From Hyphomicrobium sp. (GTDB lineage Bacteria > Pseudomonadota > Alphaproteobacteria > Rhizobiales > Hyphomicrobiaceae), in contig JALHOF010000016.1 of NCBI GenBank assembly GCA_022843145.1, positions 1-64,000 on the forward strand: a stretch of DNA of 64,000 nucleotides, given 5' to 3'. The notes below the pieces were generated by a model. The model saw only the letters and a program-made list of their open reading frames with translations. It made no database searches and had not been told where the DNA came from. Each line of letters begins with the position of its first letter. Within the stretch, counting starts at the first letter, position 1. Shown here one piece after another: positions 56,435 through 64,000 of this stretch. The position numbers were made by a program, and so were the translations under genes.

Positions 56435-57232
56435 TCAGCGGTCGCCGGCAATTTCGTCGGCGTCGATCACGCGTGCCGCTATGTCATCCTGGCGCCGGTT
56501 CGCGGTCGGCAGCTTGCCAGCGATGGCAATCGTTTGCATCGCTTCGAGCATGCGGCTGGCGATTTCCTTCACGTCGTGGCGTTGCTGACGCGCTTCTCGA
56601 AGTTCGTCGCGCAGGAAACTGCGATCGTCCTTGAGTTCAGCGATCGTCTCGTCCTTGCCGTTGATGACTTTATCTCTCCCTTCGATCGTCGCGAGCAGCT
56701 TGGCGTTCTCGATCAGAACGTCGGCCAGCGTGCGCCACTCCCCAACAGGACCCGAGAACTCCGCACGCGATGCGACGCCAGCGTCGCTGATTGCGGGAGT
56801 TGCGGGAGCGTGGTTGCTGGGCACCGCATCGTCATGCGTCGCTTGCGCCGCAATCGTTGCGGCGGTGACGACAGGCTGTTGCGCGATGTGTCTCCGCAGC
56901 GATGCTTCGTTGATCAGCCACTCGGCGCCGTAGGTCGTTCGGATTTTTTGCGCCGCGATTGTTCCCTGACCGCAGTAATGCTGCAGCGTGCGTTCCGCCG
57001 GAATCTTGCGACCTTGCTGCGCGAAAAGTTCACGCGCCTGGCCAACCGTCAGAGTGTAGGAGAGTTCGCTGGCAACCGCCGCAAGACGCAACACCGATGC
57101 GTCGCTTGCGTCGCTGACTGCGGCGCTTGCGGGAGCGTTGTTGCTGGGCACCGCATCGTCATGCGTCGCTTGCTGCGAGGGAGAGATAGGAACACGTTCG
57201 TCGTAGATGTTCGCTTCTTCGTGCATGAACAA
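56435..57232 (-). CDS. Hypothetical accessory protein with duplicated linker and coiled coil
   Basis: A 265-residue protein not assigned to a family. Residues about 45-115 look like a helix-turn-helix or MerR-like domain (LTVGQARELFAQQGRKIPAE, WLINEASLRRHIAQQ). The C-terminal 100 residues are coiled coil (DKVINGKDETIAELKDDRSF, LRDELREARQQRHDV). Two similar linkers containing QATHDDAVPSN flank the first domain. It lies 56 bp upstream of the HTH_36 gene, with the palindrome ACCGGCCGGT (56415-56424) between. Confidence 0.65.
   Translation of the reverse strand: MFMHEEANIYDERVPISPSQQATHDDAVPSNNAPASAAVSDASDASVLRLAAVASELSYTLTVGQARELFAQQGRKIPAERTLQHYCGQGTIAAQKIRTTYGAEWLINEASLRRHIAQQPVVTAATIAAQATHDDAVPSNHAPATPAISDAGVASRAEFSGPVGEWRTLADVLIENAKLLATIEGRDKVINGKDETIAELKDDRSFLRDELREARQQRHDVKEIASRMLEAMQTIAIAGKLPTANRRQDDIAARVIDADEIAGDR
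56783..57173. repeat. 64-bp direct duplication inside the coiled-coil protein gene
   Basis: Copies at 56783-56846 and 57110-57173 are 327 bp apart, a multiple of three, so both are read in the same frame. They share the identical core TTGCTGGGCACCGCATCGTC and differ at only a few positions. They encode the two QATHDDAVPSN linkers. Confidence 0.85.
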
Positions 57233-58092
57233 ATTCTAGCACGATCGAGGTGGGGAGTGCTGATATGCACACAGTGCGGATGCGAGCACTGACGGCCGAG
57301 ATGCAGAGAAAGCGGAAGTCGACACACCCGTGAGTGTATTGCCGGCGGTCACGACGAGACTTGACCGCAGCACCCCACTAAGCGGACCACGCCCCACATT
57401 GTGGTATGCCAGAGTGAAGTCGCTACAAAAGCTGCAAAGTAGCCCTACGCCGACCACCGCCCTGTCGGCACGGCGCGTCCAGGTGATTCTTTGCGCTGAA
57501 CTGAGCCAGCGTGGGTTGTGGATGTGTCCACAAAAGCGGTGATGGACGCAAATCCAAGTGACTGACCAACAAGCGGTGGTCGCCTGACGATGGCAGGCAT
57601 GCCTTTCTTCTTCACGAGCGCCCGTGTCGCGGAAATCCGCGGCCAGGACGAGGAGTGACACCACGAGCATCGATGGGATTGGATCCAGAGGACGGTTGCC
57701 TCATTATTTAAGAGGCCCCGTGTCACTACGCTTCCCAACAGACGTGCTGGAGTTTCTGTTCCCGCGCCTCTATCCGGCAGTGTGATTGTTGTTGTTCGCG
57801 AAGGGTGCCGAGAGCGTTGTAGCGAAGGGTCTCACCGACGTTCTCCCCAGCTCATCCACACGCGCAGTCGCGGACTGTTGATTTTGCACACAAGACCGGC
57901 AATGGTTTGCAGAAATGGGATTCCTCATGGTTTAGGGCTGGGTCAAGCGCCGTCAAAACGGATTGATGGATCTGCTTCGCAGGTTCAAGACCATTGACTA
58001 GGCAATGGAAAAGTCATGCCCTCGCGACGCCACGAGAGACTCTGTGAAGGTGTCGCTGCTTTGCGGCCTTACGAAGAACTGGTGCACAGTTG
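57233..58092. other. Island stretch without a recognisable gene
   Basis: About 860 bp. Short open frames in several phases have no convincing start or similarity. TTGTGGATGTGTCCACAA near 57517 is an inverted repeat with DnaA-box-like halves. This may be decayed genes, or the promoter region of the operon to the right. Confidence 0.5.
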
Positions 58093-59100
58093 ATGAGCGC
58101 TCGAAAGAAGGTCACGACCAGTGAAAGCCAGAGTCAACCATCAGGAAAGCTCACACAGGCGTATCGGACCTCGCATGGGAAAATGTACCATGGCCGCATA
58201 GAAGACGCGCTTCGAAGTTCCAAACTCTTGGAACTCAAAGGCAAAGTTAATCTTATTGTAACCTCGCCACCTTTTCCGCTCGTACGAAAAAAGCGATACG
58301 GAAATGAAAATGGTGAGATATATCTCGCTTGGCTAGAGTCCCTGGCTGAACCTTTGAGCCAGTTATTGACAGACGATGGGTCGATCGCAATCGAAATTGG
58401 CAATGCATGGGAGGAGGGGGTGCCAGTTATGTCAACACTCCCGCTTGAGGCACTGCTCGCCTTCAAGAAGGCCGCCAACCTCAAACTGTGCCAACACGTA
58501 ATCTGTCACAACCCTGCGCGCCTCCCAAGTCCCGCAATGTGGGTCAATGTCAAGCGTGCGAGGCTCAAAGATTCGTTTACGCACGTATGGTGGATGTCAC
58601 GTACGGAAAATCCGAAAGCTGATAATCGCAGAGTATTGAATCCGTACAGTGCGGACATGAAAAAGCTTTTGAAGTCACAACGTTATAATTCCGGGGTCCG
58701 ACCGTCAGGGCATAGGATTTCCGAGAAGGGATTTTTGACAGATCACGGCGGCTCGATCGGCGCCAATGTGTTGGATCTCAACGGTGAGTACTATCCGGAA
58801 TCCCTCCTGAAGTATACCGGCACAAAGTGGGATGCGCGATATCGTGAGTACTGCAAGTCTCAACAACTGCCCGCTCATCCAGCACGAATGCAGTCCTCTC
58901 TTTCTGCGTTTTTCATACAATTTCTTACTGAAGCCGGTGACCTAGTTCTCGATCCTTTTGCCGGTTCAAACACTACCGGCGCTGTGGCTGAGGATCTGGA
59001 TAGGCGATGGATTAGTGTCGAGGCCAAGCTGGAGTACGTGGATGGTTCAAGGGGGCGATTTGAGCGCTTTAGAAAACAGGCCCAAAAAGAAACAACCTAA
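58093..59100 (+). CDS. Site-specific DNA methyltransferase (N4-C/N6-A type)
   Basis: A 335-residue amino-methyltransferase. The catalytic motif NLIVTSPPFP lies near residue 57 and the SAM motif LDPFAGSNTTG near residue 290, the permuted order of beta-class enzymes. TSPPF is commonest in N4-cytosine enzymes. The first ATG (MSARKKVTTS) follows directly after a TTG. Base use is clearly more AT-rich than in the chromosome. It is the first gene of a plus-strand operon with helicase and ATPase genes, 61 bp upstream of the helicase, so it probably protects self DNA. Confidence 0.88.
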   Translation: MSARKKVTTSESQSQPSGKLTQAYRTSHGKMYHGRIEDALRSSKLLELKGKVNLIVTSPPFPLVRKKRYGNENGEIYLAWLESLAEPLSQLLTDDGSIAIEIGNAWEEGVPVMSTLPLEALLAFKKAANLKLCQHVICHNPARLPSPAMWVNVKRARLKDSFTHVWWMSRTENPKADNRRVLNPYSADMKKLLKSQRYNSGVRPSGHRISEKGFLTDHGGSIGANVLDLNGEYYPESLLKYTGTKWDARYREYCKSQQLPAHPARMQSSLSAFFIQFLTEAGDLVLDPFAGSNTTGAVAEDLDRRWISVEAKLEYVDGSRGRFERFRKQAQKETT

Positions 59101-59161
59101 AAAAATGAAGCCACAGAGGCGCTAGACCTGGACCTATCCTGGCATTGGGAAATGCGCTCAC

Positions 59162-61252
59162 ATGGCGAACCTCTCCAACCTGAAGCCTCCAGAAAAAAGT
59201 AATCTCGCCAGCTTGCACCTGGAGACGGAGTATAGATCGGTCAAAGATGATCCTGTTGGCTGCTTCTATGTCCCCTGCCTCAAGCAGGCGAACCATTACT
59301 GTCGAGCAGTTGGGTATTTTAGATCAACGGTGTTCCTTGTCGTTGGAGGCAGCATTGTTGATTTCGCGCGACGAGGCGGAAAAATTGACCTGATCTGTTC
59401 GCCTGAACTCGACCGCGAAGATATTGACACAATCGCTATTGGATACGCTCGTCGAAGTGAGCGAGTTGTTGAATCTCTGATAGAGCAATTCGATGCACTT
59501 CTTGCTGACGCCTCTACGTCGAGGGCCGCACGCACTTTGGCTACTCTAATATCGACAGGAAACCTTGAGTTAAAAATTGCCGTCCGCGCAGATCGCAAGG
59601 GCCTCTACCATGAAAAGATTGGCGTTTTTAAAGATGGGAGCGGCAATCGCGTCAGTTTCAAGGGTTCGGCAAATGAGACGTGGGCTGGCTGGCATCGTGA
59701 TGGAAATTTTGAGTCAATCGAGGTGTTCTGTAGCTGGAGGGGTGGCCTTGAAGAAAAGCGCGTAAACAGCCATGAGGCCCACTTTGACGCGCTTTGGGCG
59801 GAAACCGATCCGCACGTAGAGGTTTTTTCGTTTCCGGTCCGGGCGCTGGAGCATCTCGCCAATGCCAAGTATGCAGGGCTCGATCAGGTGGCACAAGAAA
59901 ACCCTCCATTGCTGACACAACGCCGTACTGCATTGCCACATCAGGATGCAGCGAAACTTGCTTGGCACGCGCAAGGATGTCGGGGCATCTTTGAGCATGC
60001 GACCGGCAGCGGCAAGACGTTCACAGCGATCCTCGCAATTCGTGAACACGCGGCTCGTGGCCTTCCGACAATAGTGCTTGTCCCAAGCAGATTGTTGCTC
60101 GACCAATGGGCTGATGAGTTACGAGGCGAGGTGCCACTTGCGGCGCTTCTACTTGCCGGAGGGGATAACGATAAGTGGCGAGCACCTAACAGGCTGCGGG
60201 CCATGACTGATCCGGACCCGTCACTGGGTGCCCGGATTGTTTTGGCGACAATGCAAACGGCATCGTTGCCTGACTTCATATCTAGTGTATTTGCAGGTGA
60301 GCATTTGCTCCTTGTCGCCGATGAAGTCCATCAAGTGGGAAGCACGCAAAACTCGCAAGTTTTGACAATCGATGCTGGTCGCCGCCTCGGACTCAGCGCC
60401 ACCCCGACCCGATACGGCGATCCAGACGGCACAGCGAAGATATTCCGGTATTTTGGTGACGTTGTGCCCCCTCCTATCACCCTAGCGGACGCGATAGTGG
60501 CGGGTCGGCTGGTCTCATATGAGTATTATCCTCACCCGATCAACTTAAGCGCGACAGAGGCTGTTGAGTGGAAGGAACTAACGGCGTCTATTCGACTAGA
60601 AGCCGGAAGGCAAAAGATCGACGAAAATGGAGGCAGGCCGGTCAGTGAAAAAATGAAAATGCTCCTCATAAAGAGAGCACGTATTGCGAAGAAGGCGGCG
60701 GTGAAGGTTCAGCTGGCTCTAAACGTGGTGCAAGAGAACTATCAACCTGGACAAAGTTGGCTTGTGTACTGCGAGGACGCGGGGCAATTGGCTGCTGTGA
60801 TGGATATCCTCACCGTAAACGGAATTACACCGATCGAATATCACTCCGGAATGAGCGGGGATCGTCAGGCAGCGATGGTCTGGTTTCGCTCTTTCGGCGG
60901 CGTCTTGGTATCCATCCGCTGCCTGGATGAAGGGGTAGATATACCTGCGGTGTCACACGCTCTAATTTTGGCATCATCTCAGAACCCGCGTCAATTTATC
61001 CAACGCAGAGGCAGGGTTCTGCGACGAGCCCCTGGAAAATCGCTGGCCGTAATTCATGATGCCGTGGTTATTCCGGTCTCCGCAGAAGATGATCCAGAGC
61101 AGCTGGGCCTTTTAAGATCCGAACTGCTTCGCTCGGTCGAGTTTGCGCAAAATGCGATCAATCGGGATTCTGCAGCCGAACTTCGCAGCATAGCAAGCTG
61201 CATGGGAATTGACCCGGACTGCTTGGCAGACAATGGGGATGAAGACGAATGA
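59162..61252 (+). CDS. PLD-nuclease / superfamily 2 helicase fusion
   Basis: A 696-residue protein. Residues about 20-230 are a phospholipase-D-like nuclease domain with LYHEKIGVFKD near 148-158 and VSFKGSANET. The helicase core follows: Walker A HATGSGKTF near 280, motif II ADEVH at 387-390, motif III SATPTR near 412, the second RecA domain ending in QFIQRRGRVLRR. The single visible HKD motif suggests it dimerises for cleavage. Its stop overlaps the next start (ATGA). It is likely the nuclease and translocase of a defence system. Confidence 0.87.
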   Translation: MANLSNLKPPEKSNLASLHLETEYRSVKDDPVGCFYVPCLKQANHYCRAVGYFRSTVFLVVGGSIVDFARRGGKIDLICSPELDREDIDTIAIGYARRSERVVESLIEQFDALLADASTSRAARTLATLISTGNLELKIAVRADRKGLYHEKIGVFKDGSGNRVSFKGSANETWAGWHRDGNFESIEVFCSWRGGLEEKRVNSHEAHFDALWAETDPHVEVFSFPVRALEHLANAKYAGLDQVAQENPPLLTQRRTALPHQDAAKLAWHAQGCRGIFEHATGSGKTFTAILAIREHAARGLPTIVLVPSRLLLDQWADELRGEVPLAALLLAGGDNDKWRAPNRLRAMTDPDPSLGARIVLATMQTASLPDFISSVFAGEHLLLVADEVHQVGSTQNSQVLTIDAGRRLGLSATPTRYGDPDGTAKIFRYFGDVVPPPITLADAIVAGRLVSYEYYPHPINLSATEAVEWKELTASIRLEAGRQKIDENGGRPVSEKMKMLLIKRARIAKKAAVKVQLALNVVQENYQPGQSWLVYCEDAGQLAAVMDILTVNGITPIEYHSGMSGDRQAAMVWFRSFGGVLVSIRCLDEGVDIPAVSHALILASSQNPRQFIQRRGRVLRRAPGKSLAVIHDAVVIPVSAEDDPEQLGLLRSELLRSVEFAQNAINRDSAAELRSIASCMGIDPDCLADNGDEDE

Positions 61253-61464
61253 GTGGAGATAGCGATGATTTGGTTCTGCAGACGCTAATCGATGCGAAGA
61301 ATGATGCGGCGCCGAACCTTGATCCAGAGCTCTTGCGTCAGTGCTACGCGATCCTAAAAAAATACCAATTCAGCAAAGATCGCGAACTGCCAACCAATGC
61401 TTTGGAACGACTAATTGACGCCAAGGTCGTGCAGCTGGCGGCAGCTGGTGAGGTCCAAAAATGA
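61249..61464 (+). CDS. Small defence-operon protein, 71 residues
   Basis: A short acidic, helical protein (LVLQTLIDAKNDAAPNLDPE, LLRQCYAILKKYQFSKDREL). It overlaps the helicase stop by ATGA on the left and the ATPase start by ATGA on the right, so it is made in step with both. I do not recognise a family. Coupling suggests it is a subunit or adaptor of the ATPase. Confidence 0.78.
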   Translation: MSGDSDDLVLQTLIDAKNDAAPNLDPELLRQCYAILKKYQFSKDRELPTNALERLIDAKVVQLAAAGEVQK

Positions 61465-63446
61465 AGTTGCACCGACTGACAACCACCAATTTTATGCCGT
61501 ACAAAGGCGATTTGGTGATGGAATTTCCGACCGATGAGAATCGGAATGTCATGATTGTCTTCGGCGACAATATGCGCGGCAAAACGAGTCTCTTAAACGC
61601 ACTTCGATGGGGTTTTTATGGTCGCGCGATTGGAAGGCACTCGCGACCGATCCAGCTGCAGGACATCGTCAATACGGAAGCTGCCCTGCAAGACGATTGG
61701 CGTGTGCAGGTGTTTATCCAGTTTGAGGCAAACGGTCACTCCTACGATTTGAGACGCTCATCGACTCGTCGCGCTCATGTTGCAAGCCCGTCGCGGCCGG
61801 AAGATTTTCAAACGGTTCTGCTATTGAGTAAAGACGGTGCACCGGTCAGTGGTGATCAGGTGCAATCGGAGATTGATCAGATAGCGCCTGAACAGGTATC
61901 GCGGTTCTTCCTGTTCGACGGTGAATTGTTGCAAGAGTACGAAAGTCTACTTATCGAGGGGAGTGAACAAGGACGCGACATCAAAGAAGCTATTGAGCAG
62001 GTCCTTGGAGTGCCGTCACTGACAGATGGACGAGCTGAGCTTGGCGCAATCCTGAAGGCAGCAACCCGGCGGCAGTCGAGTGATCTGGCGCATGTCAACG
62101 GTTTGGAAAAACAGGCCGAACGTCAACAAGAACTTGCAACGCGGCAGGACGCGTTCGAGCGCGATCTTGAGAAACTTCGTGCACGGCTTGCAACTGTTCG
62201 CAGTGATCGTGAGAAATTGGATGATGACCTCGATGCCGCCGCGGCACTTCTTGCGTCCAAAGGGCGGCTGGATGGACTTAGTGGGCAGAAGCGCTCACTC
62301 GAGGAGCAATTGAAACGAAAGGCCGTTGAACGGCAATCACTTCTTGGTCAAGCGTGGCAGGATCTGTTGGATGCCAGATTACAGATCAAACGGGATCAAC
62401 TTCAGAAACGACAAATGGCTTTGACGCAAGATCTTCGCCAGCAAGGACGCCTTCAGACCAAAATCGATGATCTTGAACGGCTACTCAAAACTGATCATTG
62501 TCCAACGTGTGATCAAAGCCTAGCGGTTCATAAGCGGGCTGAAATGGGGGCTTCGCTTGGCCTTCTTCAAGCCGAAATTAAAGGCATGCAAGACGGAAAC
62601 GATGAGCTCCAGACGGTGTCAGCGCAATTGGCTGCATTGAACAAGATTCGTGGAGTTAATGCCAGAGATCGGCTCGCAGAGATCGATAATGACATCAACA
62701 AAGCGTCGGTCGAATTGCAGCGCGCGGACAACGAAATAGAGCGATTGACTGACGAGATTTCAGGGCAGGATACTGCGGACCTCGCCCGTAAACGCGTACT
62801 ACAGCAGGAGGGACTTAAAGAGGAAGGTCGGCTGCAAACGAATATAACGAACGTACGGAAGGATATCGATTGCACTAAAGAGGAATTGGCGGTTGCTCAG
62901 AAGGCGATCGAGAGTTTGGCGCCTGCGCGCTCTCAGAGAAGTACCTTGAAGGTGACGATTTCTGGAGATCTTGAGCGCACATTTGGCGTAAGCATTGACC
63001 GCCTCCGTGATCGATTGCGAACAAGGGTCGAGAAACTGGCCAGTGCGGCGTTCAAGGAAATGACGACGCAGAAGAACTACCGAGGTCTTCAGATCAATGC
63101 GAACTACGGATTGAGCATCATCGATGGAGCTGGAGGCAAGGTACCGTTGCGCAGTGCTGGTGCCGAGCAAGTTGTCGCGCTGTCTTTGATTGATGGGCTG
63201 AATAGGACAGGCCGAGCAATCGGGCCTGTTGTGATGGACACACCCTTCGGCCGGCTCGATCTTCAACACCGGGATAACATCCTGAAGTACCTCCCGACGG
63301 TCACAAGTCAATTCGTGTTGCTGGTTCACAGTGGAGAAATCAGACCAGAGACCGATTTGGCAACGATCAAATCGCGCATCGGGGCTGTATACGAAATCAA
63401 AGAAGTTACACCGACCCACTCAAAACTTGAGAGGACGACGCTGTGA
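61461..63446 (+). CDS. DndD-like SMC/Rad50-type ATPase
   Basis: A 661-residue ABC-type ATPase. Walker A is GDNMRGKTSLLNALRWGFYG at residue 35, followed by the DndD-typical SRFFLFDGELLQEYESLL near 150. Two long coiled-coil arms run from about 205 to 500, with a zinc hook CPTC between them. The signature-like LRSAGAEQVVALSLIDGLNR and Walker B VVMDTPFGRLD lie near the end. DndD works with phosphorothioate modification; no dndC or dndB is seen here, so another role in DNA sensing is likely. It overlaps genes on both sides. Confidence 0.87.
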   Translation: MKLHRLTTTNFMPYKGDLVMEFPTDENRNVMIVFGDNMRGKTSLLNALRWGFYGRAIGRHSRPIQLQDIVNTEAALQDDWRVQVFIQFEANGHSYDLRRSSTRRAHVASPSRPEDFQTVLLLSKDGAPVSGDQVQSEIDQIAPEQVSRFFLFDGELLQEYESLLIEGSEQGRDIKEAIEQVLGVPSLTDGRAELGAILKAATRRQSSDLAHVNGLEKQAERQQELATRQDAFERDLEKLRARLATVRSDREKLDDDLDAAAALLASKGRLDGLSGQKRSLEEQLKRKAVERQSLLGQAWQDLLDARLQIKRDQLQKRQMALTQDLRQQGRLQTKIDDLERLLKTDHCPTCDQSLAVHKRAEMGASLGLLQAEIKGMQDGNDELQTVSAQLAALNKIRGVNARDRLAEIDNDINKASVELQRADNEIERLTDEISGQDTADLARKRVLQQEGLKEEGRLQTNITNVRKDIDCTKEELAVAQKAIESLAPARSQRSTLKVTISGDLERTFGVSIDRLRDRLRTRVEKLASAAFKEMTTQKNYRGLQINANYGLSIIDGAGGKVPLRSAGAEQVVALSLIDGLNRTGRAIGPVVMDTPFGRLDLQHRDNILKYLPTVTSQFVLLVHSGEIRPETDLATIKSRIGAVYEIKEVTPTHSKLERTTL

Positions 63447-63811
63447 CAACGGATATCATCACTGTGGGCCTCTCAGAGGCTGCGAACGAAAAGCTTGACT
63501 ATCTTCGTGAGCGAGAAATTTTTGCTGAAAAGATGGATGGATACCGTTTCGCGGTTGGGTTGGCGTTGGCGCATGGTGTTGTACCTCCAGAAATAATCAA
63601 GCGGACCACTTTTTTGAACGTGGGTTCGCTTGACCCGGATCAGACGTTACGGCGTGCCGTCGAGGCGTTGATGGGCCAGGAACTTGAGGCAACCACAGCG
63701 TATCGATTGATCGAACGCCTCGCAGACTGGGGTGTTCACGAGCTACATCAGCAGGCAATGCAAGGGAACATCGATTTTCTGTCCATTTTTGACAAGCTTG
63801 CCAGTAAGTAG
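63443..63811 (+). CDS. 122-residue protein, DndE-like or Dnd-associated in layout
   Basis: The start is GTG overlapping the ATPase stop (GTGA). The sequence is helical: ITVGLSEAANEKLDYLRERE, then GYRFAVGLALAHGVVPPEI, and RLADWGVHELHQQAM near the end. The order of segments recalls small proteins of Dnd-type clusters (DndE, or the dnd-associated protein 4 family), but the similarity is judged by eye and is weak. It may bind DNA alongside the ATPase. Confidence 0.75.
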   Translation: MTTDIITVGLSEAANEKLDYLREREIFAEKMDGYRFAVGLALAHGVVPPEIIKRTTFLNVGSLDPDQTLRRAVEALMGQELEATTAYRLIERLADWGVHELHQQAMQGNIDFLSIFDKLASK

Positions 63812-63820
63812 GTCTCGAAC

Positions 63821-64000
63821 ATGTCAGCTCTCAGAGCGTTTCTCATGTTGCGCGCGGGAACCGGCGAATGGTCAGTGAGCGTGCACCGAGATCTCGAAGG
63901 TGTACTCGATGCTTGGAAAAGAAGACCCGAACCTGATTGCTCCGTTGGCGTGCTGCACGTTGGCTTTGATCGTCCTCCTTCGAGGAGTTTCGATGATACC
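63821..64000 (+). CDS. Partial gene continuing past the window, unknown product
   Basis: An open frame of 60 codons begins at ATG 63821, 9 bp after the previous stop, and has no stop before the window ends. It begins MSALRAFLMLRAGTGEWSVS and includes CSVGVLHVGFDRPPSRSFDD. Spacing suggests it is the next member of the operon. No family is recognised from this fragment. Confidence 0.6.
   Translation, partial: MSALRAFLMLRAGTGEWSVSVHRDLEGVLDAWKRRPEPDCSVGVLHVGFDRPPSRSFDDT

Larger units (their letters stand above)
55685..64000. mobile_element. Probable genomic island inserted at tRNA-Gln, right end outside the window
   Basis: Immediately after the tRNA the housekeeping genes end and base composition becomes more AT-rich and uneven. 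The content is accessory: a HTH_36 initiator-like gene, an unknown coiled-coil gene, a stretch without genes, and a restriction/defence-like operon. An 11-bp tandem repeat sits 35 bp from the tRNA. No integrase or repeated tRNA 3' end is visible, so the other border must lie beyond 64,000 or has decayed. Confidence 0.55.

Noticed and set aside
57510-57540. DnaA-box cluster / origin in the gene-free stretch
   Set aside because: Only one imperfect inverted pair of DnaA-like halves was seen, too little to call an origin.
61461-63446. True phosphorothioation (Dnd) system
   Set aside because: DndD-like ATPase only; no DndA/IscS, DndB or DndC in the window, and a methyltransferase takes the place of the sulfur modification genes.

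Overview
This window reads as chromosomal DNA from a high-GC alphaproteobacterium of the order Hyphomicrobiales (Rhizobiales). The evidence is gene content and order. There is a TrcR/DUF1013 cell-cycle regulator, an RNase E gene divergent from an amidase, PBP1A and prfB cluster, and a ppx-rlmE-guaB-MAPEG-rsmB block with guaA nearby. AccB-AccC, a tail-anchored YfgM-BamB pair and two YdcH/DUF465 proteins fit the same picture. The family or genus cannot be fixed from sequence alone; a Hyphomicrobium- or Xanthobacteraceae-like organism is my best guess.

Positions 1-55,600 are mainly housekeeping. From left to right they hold: ribF, a MaoC hydratase and trcR; a propionyl-CoA synthetase; a 26-residue membrane protein gene that is easy to miss; a DUF547 protein, an acyl-CoA synthetase and a GH3 hydrolase; two divergent YdcH genes flanking a 24-bp tandem repeat; bamB-yfgM and panB; an L,D-transpeptidase, MOSC and NnrU genes; and an endonuclease/exonuclease/phosphatase gene broken by one in-frame stop. 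Then come three adjacent methyltransferase genes, one of them a bacterial PRMT-like enzyme, and an OmpA/DUF937 protein. prfB follows, with an intact programmed +1 frameshift site, then PBP1A and the amidase. A long leader precedes the RNase E gene. Next are an aminotransferase, an M48 protease, a DsbA-like protein, aroQ-accB-accC and aat. guaA, a ZIP transporter and TspO follow, then a methyltransferase/ATP-grasp fusion, rsmB, MAPEG, guaB, rlmE, ppx and an M15 peptidase.

A tRNA-Gln(CUG) gene at 55,611-55,684 marks a sharp change. Everything to its right looks like an accessory island that probably used the tRNA as its attachment site. The tRNA-proximal part has an 11-bp tandem repeat, a very AT-rich stretch, three palindromes overlapping the end of a HTH_36 (replication-initiator-like) gene, and a coiled-coil protein with an internal 64-bp duplication. 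About 860 bp without a recognisable gene follow.

The right end (58,093 to the window edge) is a tightly coupled operon on the plus strand. It encodes a TSPPF-type DNA methyltransferase, a PLD-nuclease/SF2-helicase fusion, a 71-residue protein, a DndD-like SMC-type ATPase with a zinc hook, a 122-residue protein, and a further gene cut off by the window end. This is the best candidate here for a poorly described biological system. It looks like a modification-linked anti-phage module of the helicase-methylase-ATPase kind, with extra small subunits. No integrase is visible inside the window.
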